DNA from: Thuidium tamariscinum
Taxonomy: Eukaryota > Streptophyta > Bryopsida > Hypnales > Thuidiaceae
Assembly (NCBI GenBank): GCA_947034885.2
Contig: OX344751.2
Coordinates: forward strand, 4,030,001 to 4,094,000
Direction: 5' to 3'
DNA: 64,000 nt
Made by a program: the position numbers and the translations under genes
Notes under the pieces: generated by a model
The model's database searches: none
Told to the model about the DNA's origin: nothing
What the model saw: only the letters and a program-made list of their open reading frames with translations
Part shown: positions 36,189-47,697 of the stretch, one piece after another
Layout of the letters: each line of letters opens with the position of its first letter
How positions within the stretch are numbered: the stretch's first letter is position 1

Positions 36189-36416
36189 GTTTGGATTTGT
36201 CTGATGGGATCTTAATAAATTTGAATTTATTGTAATTATTAAATTTATTGACACTATTAAATTTATTGTAAATATCTCTATTATATTATATAATAATATA
36301 CTGAATAAAACATGAAATATATAAATGTTGTCAATGATATTTGTAGCCTATGAACTTATAATCTTTTTTTCAAATGTAAAAGTGAAAAACCTAAAGTAAA
36401 AGTAACAAAAATAAAT

Positions 36417-36631
36417 AGAATTGAGATAAGATTTGAAAGTTCAAAATTATAATGTAATTGATTAAAAAAATAAAAGTCAAGAAAAAGTTGGAATTGAAAT
36501 AAGATTTGAAAATCTGAAATTATAATGTAATTGATTAAAAAAATAAAAGTAAAAAAAAAGTTGGAATTGAAATAAGATTTGAAAACCCGAAATTATAATG
36601 TAATTAATTAAAATAAATAAAATAAAACTTT
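36417..36631. repeat. ~70-bp tandem array, three units
   Basis: Three head-to-tail AT-rich units, each containing AATAAGATTTGAAA, AAATTATAATGTAATTGATT and AAAAAATAAAAGT. The units start near 36417, 36487 and 36559. The array lies just upstream of the PLATZ ORF. Confidence 0.75.
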
Positions 36632-37771
36632 TTATACTCACGGAATTATTGTTAACATTTTATGCCAGGTTGATTAACCATACAAGTGAAGCTTATATAA
36701 TAAAAAGAAAAGATAGTTTTGAATATCTTTAAAAGACTGTGTATTTATATATTTTTATATTTAGATAGAATCTTAACATTTCATTGCTTGATTTCACATA
36801 ATTATATGTCTAAGTATTTAGGGGTGCTACTTCCATTTTTTTCCATTAGAGACATGCAATAAAATGAAGGGCTATTATAATCACTTTGATCCTAAATTTT
36901 AGACATGGCTTGGAAATAAATTAACATCATTATAATGCTCTTAGGGTCTTTACAAATAGTGAAGGAAAGGAAATAATGATGAATTTTTATCTTGTTCATA
37001 GTATAATTTTGTAAGTAGTATTCTAAGCCGGATCTGATGTTTGTTGAATGTGAATACTCTAATTAGCAAGTAAAATAGCTGGTATACAAAATGTAGTTGT
37101 TGGAGGATGAAGAACAACTATTACAATGGATTAAAAGGTAGGTGATGGCCTGCACCTTGGATGATGGCATTTGCAATTTAGAGAAATAAGGTTTGGAGTA
37201 TATGCCTATACATTATTAGAATTTGGGGTTATTTTGAAAGTGGTTTGTAATTCAAACTAGTTTTTATTTGAAACTCATTTTAGTTTAAAAATAATTAGTG
37301 TTTGAATCCACTTTTGGTTTCAAAGTAGTTTATCTTTGCATCTAGGTATTACCATTTTTAATGAGATTTACTATCTTTTCTATAGTAGTTGACCAAATGT
37401 TTAAAATTTAAAATTTTGTTGAATTTTGTTATTCATAATGAAATTAGGATAGACAAAATAAATTATATTTAAAAAAATTGAATAATAGGGTAGATGAAAC
37501 AAAAAGAATTGAGAAATTTAGATAAATATAGCCCTATCAAAATTTACAAAATTTACAAAATTTACCTATTTAGCCTCTATGTCATAGAAGGCTTGATTGT
37601 ATGGTACCAATGGACATCTTATATAATGCACCCCTGGAGCATATATGTCAAGCTTATGAAGTAAAAGTAAAGATTAGTAAAGGAATTTTTATTTATTTAA
37701 TTCTTTAAATTTATATGATATAAATCTTTGTGGCCCAATAACTTCTTTTTTTGACACCCAATAACTCCTTC

Positions 37772-37938
37772 CACTAAATGAAAAAGGAATGTTTTAAGTA
37801 TGGTCCTAGTAGTGTAGTCTTGTAAGTAATGATCTTTTTAGGAGATTTTCAATAAGCCCATTACTAAAAACTTTGTAAAAAGTTCATTACTCATAGGACT
37901 ATACCACTATACTTAAAACACCCTTTTTTCTTGTAGTA
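37772..37938. mobile_element. Degenerate CACTA-type foldback MITE
   Basis: The left end CACTAAATGAAAAAGGAATG and the reverse complement of the right end, TACTACAAGAAAAAAGGGTG, both continue into TTTTAAGTAT. The two arms pair across the whole 167 bp. It is clearly related to the intact 203-bp element at 54947-55149, but ends are mutated and no 3-bp target duplication is evident. Confidence 0.65.
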
Positions 37939-39589
37939 AATATACTTGTAACCATTGAATTGAAAATATTTGCAAAAAAGATTCCAAAAATCTATAAGTA
38001 ATAAATGTGGGAAAATTAAAGAAAGAATCTACAAATATTTTTAAAAAATGGTAATTAACATTATTTTCAAAATTTGCATTTGAATAAAAATTTCAATTAG
38101 TATTGCTATTTGAGATGAATATTTTTTTAAATGTTATTTGAACCCTTGAAAGACCAAGGCCTTCTTTCTATGAAAAAACACTTAAAATTGCTATTTCTAT
38201 AGCAAAGAGTAGGAAAATCTAAATACAATTTTTTCCACACATCTAACACTTGATCTTATACTTGACTAGTATGAGAGTGTGTGTAAAAATTATCAAAATT
38301 TTTGAATGCATAGATTGTAAGATTTCTACATTTAAAGTGAAAAAAACAAGTTTTTCAATATATTTTAAGATTGGATTAATTGACTTTGGACCTTTTGAAC
38401 TTTAAAACTTTATCATATATAATTGGGTTGAGATTCTAGGGAAAAAAAATACAAAAGAACTTAATTTTTATTCTCTTAAAAATTATTAAGTAGATGTGGG
38501 TACAAGATAGAAGGAAAATCTAAATTATTAATATATCTAAGACGGAATCAATCCTAATGGTGAGATTTTTCTAGCAAGCAAAATGAACCATGTGGATGTT
38601 TTTGAAAAATTGTAAAAATTGCATTGACAATTGAATCCTACAAGTTATTTTTTCAAGAACATAATCAAATTTCCCCCAAAACAAGATTGTCCATAATTTT
38701 CTCATAATAAATCCGAATTGGATTGAATCAAAGATTTTCATGTCTAAAAAAATGTAATCTTTGAAAAATAATTATTTTTCCTTAAAACTCAAATTTTAAG
38801 TTTTTTTGGTTGTTGGGTCTTCCTTGTTTTGAGCTTAATTGGGCATAAATTTAGTTTCTAGACATTGATTGAAACAAAATTATATTTCCATCATGACAAT
38901 CAATTTTTCTATCCTCAAAAAAAGTTTTAAAAAATAAAGATAAAAATTGGGCCCTTACATACCTATCCAAAATTCCATTTGTCTCCTAAGGTACAATGGT
39001 CCTTTAGGGGTTAATTGGGATGGATGTTGCCTTAGAAACAAGTAATTATTCACTTTCTCCCAACGGTTAAACAATAGAACTGAAATATAAGAGAAGCTTT
39101 ATAGATTAAAAGAAAAAAAAAAGCTTAAGTGAATTTATTGAACTTGATTTTTCTAAGCAAATGTAATTGATGCAGAACATGATTAACTAAAAGATTTTTG
39201 TAAAACAAAGTCCTGATTAACAAAGCTATTTTGGAATTATTTTTGAAGAACCCCATTGCTACTAAGTTGAAATAGTGATAGCTTGCAAAAATGAATGCAA
39301 TTGAATCTTCTAACTCTTGAATAATTTTCATTACATAGTCCATTATCAAAATGCTTTTTTCATCTTTAAGTTTAAAAAAAAAAAAGTTATGTTTATGACA
39401 TGGAAAAACATTAAAAAAACAACTATTCAAATTTCATTGCATTTAGAATTGTATTGATGGATATAAACATATTTCTCTTGATGGCAGAAAAAACCCCATA
39501 TGAATATCACCCATTCACATTAAAACCACACCAATAGGCCTTGTGTGTACCAGACTAAATATATGAATTCCCTTTCTCTCTAAATTTTT

Positions 39590-40251
39590 TTGCAGTCTCA
39601 CTCGAGCGCCTTCAAAGGAAGTAATGGCGCCAACATGAACTCGGCTTCTTCTTGCTGAAGAGGATTCATATTTACCGTGGAACTGTTGCCGTGGAACTGT
39701 TGCCGTGGAACTGCTTCTTCGAATTTGTAAGAGATATTTGTAGCTTCGTTCAGTTCTTGTTCCTCTCTGCGTAGGATCGTGAATTGCATCTCTTTACAAA
39801 TGAATTGATCTTGTTTCTTTCCACTTTAGTTAGGTTGCAAGAGCTACTTGACTGTACTTTGTGGACACAGAACTTTCCTGGTCGGTAACGGCTGCGTCGC
39901 GCGCGCCTTCAATTCTTGATTCCATGAATGCTTGCCGTAGAGATTGTTAATTTCAACAGCGTTGGCGGAAGGATTCTGTGGTTTTGATTCTGAGCCGAGC
40001 CGATACTTTCCCCTGTATTATCAGTGGACAAGGCCAGGTAGCCCTTAATTCCATGACCTGTTATGCCTCTGTCTGGCCAAATTAAGTTTAGATTATTAAT
40101 ATTCAAGAGTTCTTTTAAAGAACCGAGTGATTTTGTGCACAACTAATTACAGATTTCTATGTTTTTCATTTAGGAGGCTTACAGTACTGACTGGACATGT
40201 GCGTGGTTGTGCAATGGTGATTTGCAGGTTGCTCCTTAGTGGAGGCGGAAA
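39590..40251 (+). other. 5' flank of CENP-C
   Basis: Balanced composition begins at about 39595 after AT-rich DNA, consistent with a promoter/5' untranslated region. A 14-bp unit CCGTGGAACTGTTG is repeated three times at 39675-39716. The last ~85 bases before the ATG are also present upstream of the pseudogene copy (near 58475-58540), so they were part of the duplicated segment. Minus-strand open frames at 39598-39789 and 39909-40142 have no family signal. Confidence 0.45.
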
Positions 40252-43200
40252 ATGTCAAGTGGTAGGAATGCAAGTGATGATGACAACGATCTGGCCAAGC
40301 TGATGCCGAACGTGGCGAAGCTCATTCGATCGGGGGAATCCAATTCTTTGGTGAGATTAATATCCCTGTTTGTATATCTTCTTGAACTACGTACGATCGC
40401 TTATAGCACCATTTTCTAATTAATACTATGATCTTCATATGGTTTCAGGAATCGGAAGGCAGCACTTCCATGAGCTTCAGCGGAAACACTGTAAAACATA
40501 CGATTGAGATGCAGAATCCAAGACCTAGCCGACGACGAGAAGGAGAGTCGGTTTTCCGAGAGGTAGCGAAGAAGTTTCTGCGAAGAGGAGCTACCACCAA
40601 ACGCGCCTCTAAATCACCTGTGCTGGCCACACTCAGTTCAAATTGCAGGTGCTCAAATCCCGCCCTCAAGACTCCTTCAAAGTTTAGAATTGTCTGATTG
40701 CCGATTGCAACACATTGACAAAGGCACAAAGCACTTATTGTAACGCTTTTTAGCTATGGATTAAGACATCAAATATTGCAGCGAGGCTGTTCTTCCATTC
40801 TCCAATCGTTGTGTCCAGTTCCCTCTTATGTCTGTTATTCTCTGTGTTTTCCGATTAAATGCCTGTACCACAATTATCACAAATTGACGTGCTAAAGTGA
40901 AGTATCACGCGTAGAATTGGTAGTCCGCCTTTGGAAAGATGGAGGAATATGAATGCGCTCGAGAAGGAAAATGTGAGGCCGAAAATGACAACTCTGGCTA
41001 AACAAGGCGCACGACTGGCACAGCAGCAGAAAGTGGAGATGAGGGACGCATCTCAGAAAGTCGCCAGGAAATTTAGAAAACTACCTCCGTGCTCTGAGGG
41101 ATCAAACTACTTTTCTGTGAATTCCAAAATACAGAGAGCAGACAAATCCAATACTGCTTCTGGTTCAGTACATCCCGCACAATCTGGTAATGGGACAGAA
41201 TCTCTACAATCCGGTGCCTCGTTGCTTTGAGGTGTAATGTATCGTCACCTGTCCATCCGCCTTTCCCCTGAATCATCCTGACATCATCCACTTTATTTTT
41301 CTCCCTTTGTTTCTGCATATGCGCCAGTTACTCTGCCGAAGGCGTCATGCATTAGCCGAGGATCTGAGCACGTTTCTAATTTGGCACGAAAGAGTGAGCG
41401 CGGAAAGGTCAAACTGTTCAGGACGACCATGCCATTGAACTTGAGTGAGCTTAAAGAAGAATTTGCAAAAATAGATGGAGAGGCTCTGGAAGAGGAGGAG
41501 GTGTCGATCACACCTATGCCAAGGATAGCGCCTGTTGTGGCGTCCAAGACTCTATTGGATCATGGAGATGGCATTCTAGAGAACAGTGTGGAAATTCAAA
41601 AGGATTTGTCAAGAAATGAACCGGAGAAAGTAGTGAGTAACACTGCAAAGGCGAGGATTGAAGAAGCTGAACTTCCAATCTACTCTCATGGACATCGAAA
41701 GGAAGGCGTTGGTATTTGCATTAGCCAATCCATGTCGAGCAAACTTCCTGGTCATGGCCAAGATGTGCCAGTATCTGAACCAGCAGACAAAGGAATCGAT
41801 TCAGTGATGAGTTCCGGACATGATCCAAATGCAATACCCTGCCCAATGAGACACCTGAATGCCCCCTTCGATCATGATTTGAATGGTATCTAGATTCTGT
41901 TCACAGTCTTTTCTTAGTCTGCTTGCTTTGTGCTGGAGTGTAGCATTACCCTTTCAAAACCTGTTATCACTGATATTGGCCTGCTTCAAATTTTTAGAAT
42001 ATGACACTCCCTTTACCAAATGCGTAGTTCTTAACATGCAGATGGAAAGCAAGAAGATAATGACCAGTGCCGGGATGATGATAATCCGCCATGTATTGAG
42101 CAAGACTCAGCAAGCCCTTTCATTAAGGGACTGAACGACCAAGCCAGGTATGGAATTCTCTCTTGCTGCCATGAAATTGGAGTTTAAGATGCCAGAACTT
42201 GCTAGTTCATGTACGTGGAACAACTGGTCGATCGAGATAGTGATGCAAGTATGACGGAAGTAAAAATTCATAGGAAGGAGATGTTGCATCTTTTTGACGT
42301 TGCTTTCTGTGATTAATTCCGATGAAATTGCCTACTCAAGAAGGATTGAAAAGTGTGCTGTATGTCAATTTTGGTTTTCAAATTACTGTCCGACAAGGAA
42401 AATCAATTACCATAAGTCCTGTAAATTTTTCTGTCTATATATGTGTTTCTTGGAAGAGAATTAAATCTGATACTCAACACAAGCAGCATAATAACTTATC
42501 CTAAATCTGATTCAATTCATATGTTCTCAGCGTTGGTGCAAATGGCAGGCCTGCTGACACGAAACCAACTTCGTGCCAGCTTGAAGCCTGTGCGCCAGAC
42601 TCGAGCGGGAAGGGTGTAAGCATTTGTGCAGAATTTAAAATGGCATATGCCGAAGGTAGGTGCAACCGCAAGATGGGTAATTTTTTGGCGATGATCCTGG
42701 AGATGATTGGCTTCTGTTTATAGGAATTTATGAAAGAGAGGAATCCTGCCGGCAGGTTGCCATTCCCTGTCGGTAGTCAAGCGTAAGAGTTGGTCCTATC
42801 TCCTGGAGTTGCTGATGTACAACAGCTGGAATTCAGCTCTTCGGTCAGAGATGTAGGGCAGATCACAGTGTCCCTGTTAGCGTTCGGCGTCAGTTCACAA
42901 ACTCTACTGTAGCTGTTGTGTCCCGATCGTTGCCTCGCGTAATTGTATCTTGCTCTCTTACTCCCTTTCTTCATTGCGGACTGAAGGAGTTTAGGTTAGT
43001 TCTTGCTATGAAATCTCATTTTCTTAGCGTCATTAAAAAGACTTTGCTGCATGAGCCGTGTTATCAAGTTGTTCTCAGGGTGTTCTCCAACACAACCGAA
43101 CCTGGATAAATCAAAGGCGACTGTAGAGGACGGTCCAGACGAGAATACTGCTCATCGAGAAGGCTCAGAGCCCCATCTCTCGTCAACATTCAGAGATGTA

Positions 43201-45600
43201 AAGAGTTCTCTACCCAAAGCAAAGAACCCTTCAGATCAGGAGGAAATTTTCGTTGATATTCCTCTGCAAGGAGGAAATTTCTCTCCCAAAGACACATCTT
43301 CAACACCTCCTCGCCTGCACTACAGCAGAAGATGGAGGACCATAGGTATGAATCAGCGTCGTTTGACGTTTGAAAGCGACAATGAATCAAACCAGAAGGC
43401 TGTGGTGAGGGCTGTGGACAGCGACTCAGGCGGTGTCTCAGTATCGACCGTTGAATTCAAGGGCAGGACCGGTACCAACTCAGCTGTAAGCGTCATACCG
43501 AAATTGCATGTTAACTTCAGTAAGCTCAGTGTGTGTGGAGGTTTGTTCGAACGTTAAAATCCTATTTAATAATTTGGGGTTTGGTTTTTAGAGGCACTTC
43601 GTTAACTTGTCAGCTGCCCAACCGGTATGGAATCGGACAAGGCATTTTCACAGAAGACTAAATCTTCACAAGAGAATTGGATACGCCAAAAGCCATTAGT
43701 TCTTAAAGATCATGTCTTTCGTACTAGATGTTCTTGTGTGTACATCTGGAGTATTACAAATCATTCTGTTGGTTGATCTACAGGTATTGTAGCACAGTAC
43801 ATGATAGTGAATTTAACATATCTAGGTATATAACGGATACATGGTACGTGTTTTTCTAGGCCGGTAATATCAACCATGATGGTCAAGATTTTGATGCCAA
43901 TATGACTTCTGTCCCTGACCAAGAGGCACAGCTAGCGTTGCCTGATGGCGAGGTTGTCGGAGAAGTAAGAAGTTGCAGCCAGACTTCATTTACGCAGATG
44001 TTTATGTATGTACTGTCTAGTGGTGATCTTCGTCCAATCTCGTGATTTTAGATTCATAAAACTCAGGTAAACCACCCTAATCGAAGCCATTTGACAAAAA
44101 CAATTTCTTTAAGGAAGTAAGGTCTGTAAAATTGGCGTCTTTGGTGTCTTTAATTTTCCTGGAAGTAGAATTGTGCCACACAATCTGAATATGAGTACTT
44201 CTAGTTAGATGACAGGGATTGCAAAGGCCAGTCCTCAAACGCGCAGGCTGTATCGCACATCGAAGGTATCTGTAAAAGCTTATCTCGTCTTTGCAAAATT
44301 GAACATCGCTAAACCTCATTGACTTGTTAGTTCGGTATTCCGAGCAAATACATCTAGCCGGCGTCCTTGATCCTGAAAGTAGTGAAGTAGGCTGAATTGA
44401 CTGGACGACGCAGGTGATGTCGACAGAGAGATGCTGCTCACGAGTTCCCTTGCACAGGAAGGCCATCTGCCAGCATTCGAGGTAACACATCTAGTAAACT
44501 GTGAGACGGATCTTTCGATTTTTCCATGACCAACCTCATAGGAGGGTTTGGAACCTGTGGTTCTCTTCTGCTCAAGTAAAAAGTGGTCCCCATTACTTGG
44601 AATCGCGCAGGGAACGGGAGATATGGGAAAAGATCCTTATTGCTTCAGCTGTCTTAATCCCAAGGCTGGGGGTCCAACTGAATGTCTGAAGATTCGAGGA
44701 GTGGGCAAACGAACGTGGGCCAATCTGGGTGCTCCGATTGGTGGGTATTTTCGTAATTCCTGAAGCCTGCCACTATTTGACCTTAGCTTTGGCTTAGAAG
44801 CGATTAACAAGCAAATGTTCTTACGTTCTATTGGGTCGTCTGATACTGTCAAGGGACAGTCGATGCCGCAGACGTTGAATTTCAGTAGATTTTACAATTG
44901 CGCGTTCTATCTAGAGGACCATATCATTCAATCCCATGAATAATTTTAGAGGACATTGTACTCCAGATGGTGGAAGAGAATGGAAGGAGGGCCGGAGAAT
45001 AAGCACTCGCATCAAATCAAGGCCTCTCGACTGGTGGAGGGGCGAAAGGATGTTATATGGCCGTGTTCACAGCAGTAAGTCTGCACATACAGTATGACAA
45101 TTGTATCTTAGACTTGAAACTGACATGCATGCAATCGACTTCATCCTTCTGTTTTGCTGTCTCCTGAGCTACCTCATGCTGAAGGTTCCCCATTGCATGC
45201 ATTCATCATCACTTACTCTAGCTTTGAACAATAAATTTGTAACTGTCTTTACATCGAAGTCACCCCGCTTGTATAGATTTTTCCATGTTGTATGTACGGA
45301 ATTCGCTGTTGACAATTTGGATTCGACTTGATTGTGTTATTCTTGGTCTTCAACACTCAGTTGTATGAATAACCTCAAAAGAAAGAGAAAGGACCATTAG
45401 TACGGTTGGCTTTTTGGTAACTCACAAGCGTTTTGGAATGTTCAGCTTTATGCACACTAATAGGTATCAAGACCACCTCACCAGATCCTGTTTGGCCAAG
45501 ACCGAAGCCCAAGCGGGGCGATTACACCTCAAGTAATTTTCATGTAGATTCCTTTGTAGATGGCAGTCACTGTGAATTGCTGCGCCTTGCAGCTCAGTAA
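40252..45600 (+). CDS. CENPC: CENP-C centromere/kinetochore protein, 13 exons
   Basis: Exons: 40252-40350, 40449-40648, 40915-41186, 41328-41885, 42042-42147, 42531-42655, 43079-43485, 43860-43964, 44205-44265, 44414-44481, 44542-44744, 44950-45074 and 45464-45600. All phases agree and give 821 aa. The diagnostic feature is the CENPC motif in exon 12, [20 protein letters not shown] followed by MLYGRVH. In other species this motif binds the CENP-A/CenH3 nucleosome: an Arg contacts the H2A/H2B acidic patch and aromatic residues contact the CENP-A tail. Exon 13 encodes the short plant-type C-terminal segment ([21 protein letters not shown] before the stop is 21 residues; key end is ELLRLAAQ). 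The N-terminus ([12 protein letters not shown]) and long, polar, low-complexity middle are poorly conserved, as usual for CENP-C. The protein would act at the inner kinetochore. Exons 9 and 10 are the least certain. A tail-to-tail pseudogene copy lies downstream. Confidence 0.88.
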
Positions 45601-46392
45601 TAGCAGCCGGTTCGACAGGGAGTTGGCCATTAATTCGCAACTGCTGGCATGGAAACAGAGGCTGGGACAAATTCCTTCTGCTAGTGCATTCGGCTTCGCT
45701 TTTTCATGCTTACGACTTTGAAAAGTAGATAAAACATGTAGCTGAGCATTCCTTGTTCACGTGGCTCCGTACGTCTCACGTACTGCGAGTTGAAACTTAT
45801 TCTTGTCAGTAAGAAGCTTTAATTTCTGACCAATACCAACACTTGAACACCTTTTCTAAAAGCACTAGTTTGAGGGACGAAGGTGGTGTACAAGCGTGGT
45901 GATTCAGCTACTTCTTGACAAAACTTCCCGGTGCTCAGATCCGTGAGTTTGAAGTAAAAATGAGTTACCTTACGATCTTGCACTAAAGCCCAGCAGTCCC
46001 CGACGTCCTTAAGTTTGATCCATAATCGGGGACTAACTTGGGGATTGGTGAGATGAACGTCAGTTTCGATGTCCAGCAAACTGGTGCCAAAGTAAATTGA
46101 CTCCCAATGAGATGCAACTGAGAGAGGTTTGCACGTTCAGATTTAGATTGCTGAGAACGGAGGCAAGTTTACTTTGTGCACGACCACCTTTCCCGTTATC
46201 CAGGATCATGACTCGGATCAAAAGTAAACTTACTATTGTGTCCAAAAGAGTCGCAGTTCTTGTAGGCTCTGGGATTCGATCCTTGACTGCGAAATCAAGG
46301 CCGAAGCTGCCCACCCACGAAAGAGTCAGGCTTGGAAGAGCCACCATCGCCAAGTTTCCCAGACCTGCACGGGGAAGCAGTCTACAAATGTC
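45601..46392. other. CENP-C 3' flank; unidentified minus-strand ORFs
   Basis: Two overlapping minus-strand open frames, 45819-46079 and 46060-46395, fill this stretch in different frames. Their composition is coding-like and parts recur in the other duplication arm (47698-48130), but I recognise no family and no splice junction joins them convincingly. They may be a decayed neighbour gene or simply CENP-C 3' untranslated sequence. Confidence 0.35.
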
Positions 46393-47697
46393 CAATTTTT
46401 ACTTTCTTTATCTCATATTTTCCCTATTTTTTACTAATTATTGTTAATTAGAATATCAAAGTACTCCATATGTGTTTTATTTGAGATTTGGCACCTTTTT
46501 AGTTTATCAACTTAAAGAATTTTTCTATGATTTCTTTTTGTAGTATCTCCTTCATGTTGTAGTTGTATATGTTAATCATATTTTGAAAACAAAACAAAAC
46601 CACAAATGATTGCAAGAACACTTCACTTTTAAACCTTTTTTGGCTCAAAATGTAGTTCTTGACCGTTGAATTAACTATACTACATAGTACTATTAGAATT
46701 ATATAGTATTGTGAATACTATATGTCTATGTATCAACAACACCCTTGTACATCTAAAGTGTTGATTCTAGGCGCCTGGAGATTTAAATTGTCAATTCAGT
46801 ACTATACAATATTCTAGATTGTTATAGAGTACTCTAGAAGCCACTTAGAAAAGAAGGTAGTAGAAAAGGAATCTATAGACCTTTTTGTTTTGAGTAATCC
46901 ACAAAAGATTTCATATAAAAGCTATTTTGTTAAAGAAGTTTACACTCTCGTTGTCCTAGAAAATTCATGTAGGAAAATTCTCCCTATTTGTATCCTTCTA
47001 TTTTTTCTTAAAATTCATTGTCAATATTTGCAATGATAGTAGACCTCTAATATATCTAATTTATGGCTTTATTTTTTTAATTAATTTGGATCAAAAATAG
47101 GAATATCCCCCCTGAAATTGCCATGATAAATATTTACACAAAAAATAATGTAAAAGTTATGAGAAAAAAACCATGCATTTGAAGGGAAGGGGATAAAAAA
47201 TAGGACAAGTGTTTCTTGCAATCACCCTTCATGCAATTGCCCAAGCCACTCAATCAAGTACTTTCTAGAATCTCATAAGTACTCTATACAATTAATATCT
47301 TTCATCCTACTTCTTATTACCAATAATGATCTTAATTTGTAAATATCAAAATTATTATTGAACATTGCAAAGGCTTAGAAATAATTATGGGAAATATTGG
47401 ATTCATCCCACATATGAGTGCACAAACATGTAGGCTCTAAAAATGCACATGTGGATAATTGAAATTTGGTTCAAAAAGTCTAGAATTTGATTTCCCATTG
47501 AAATCCAATTTAACAAATCTAAAGTTTGATTTCCTAAAGCCTATGTATTTTCCTTTTTCCTTTTCCTTTTTAATCCACTTTGAGTAACTTTTTCCAACTT
47601 TGTGTTTTAGATTCAAGTGGTGCTAAATTGTGTTTGGTGTCCTCTTTGGAGCCTTTTACCTTTCAATCCAATTTTATTTCTAATTTTATGTAAACTT
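46393..47697. other. AT-rich spacer between the inverted arms
   Basis: About 1.3 kb of AT-rich, non-coding sequence between the two arms of the CENP-C duplication. The boundaries with the more GC-balanced arms are sharp. No terminal repeats or open frames are convincing. Confidence 0.5.

Larger units (their letters stand above)
36189..39589. other. AT-rich intergenic repeats, no gene
   Basis: Low-GC sequence with a tandem array (36417-36631), a CACTA-like MITE (37772-37938) and a stretch (38600-38930) resembling 7040-7360. The minus-strand open frame at 39125-39430 is low-complexity and unsupported. Confidence 0.45.
40165..46392 (+). repeat. Left arm of the CENP-C inverted duplication
   Basis: This segment, covering the CENP-C gene, ~85 bases of 5' flank and ~790 bases of 3' flank, is represented in reverse order and orientation at 58540-47698. 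Similarity is strongest from about 44120 to 45620 and again at 46190-46392. It is patchy over exons 1 to 5, and I could not see a counterpart for exons 6 to 8. Confidence 0.85.

Noticed and set aside
39125-39430. 101-codon minus-strand frame upstream of CENP-C.
   Set aside because: Low-complexity AT-rich sequence with Phe/Lys runs, and no domain.
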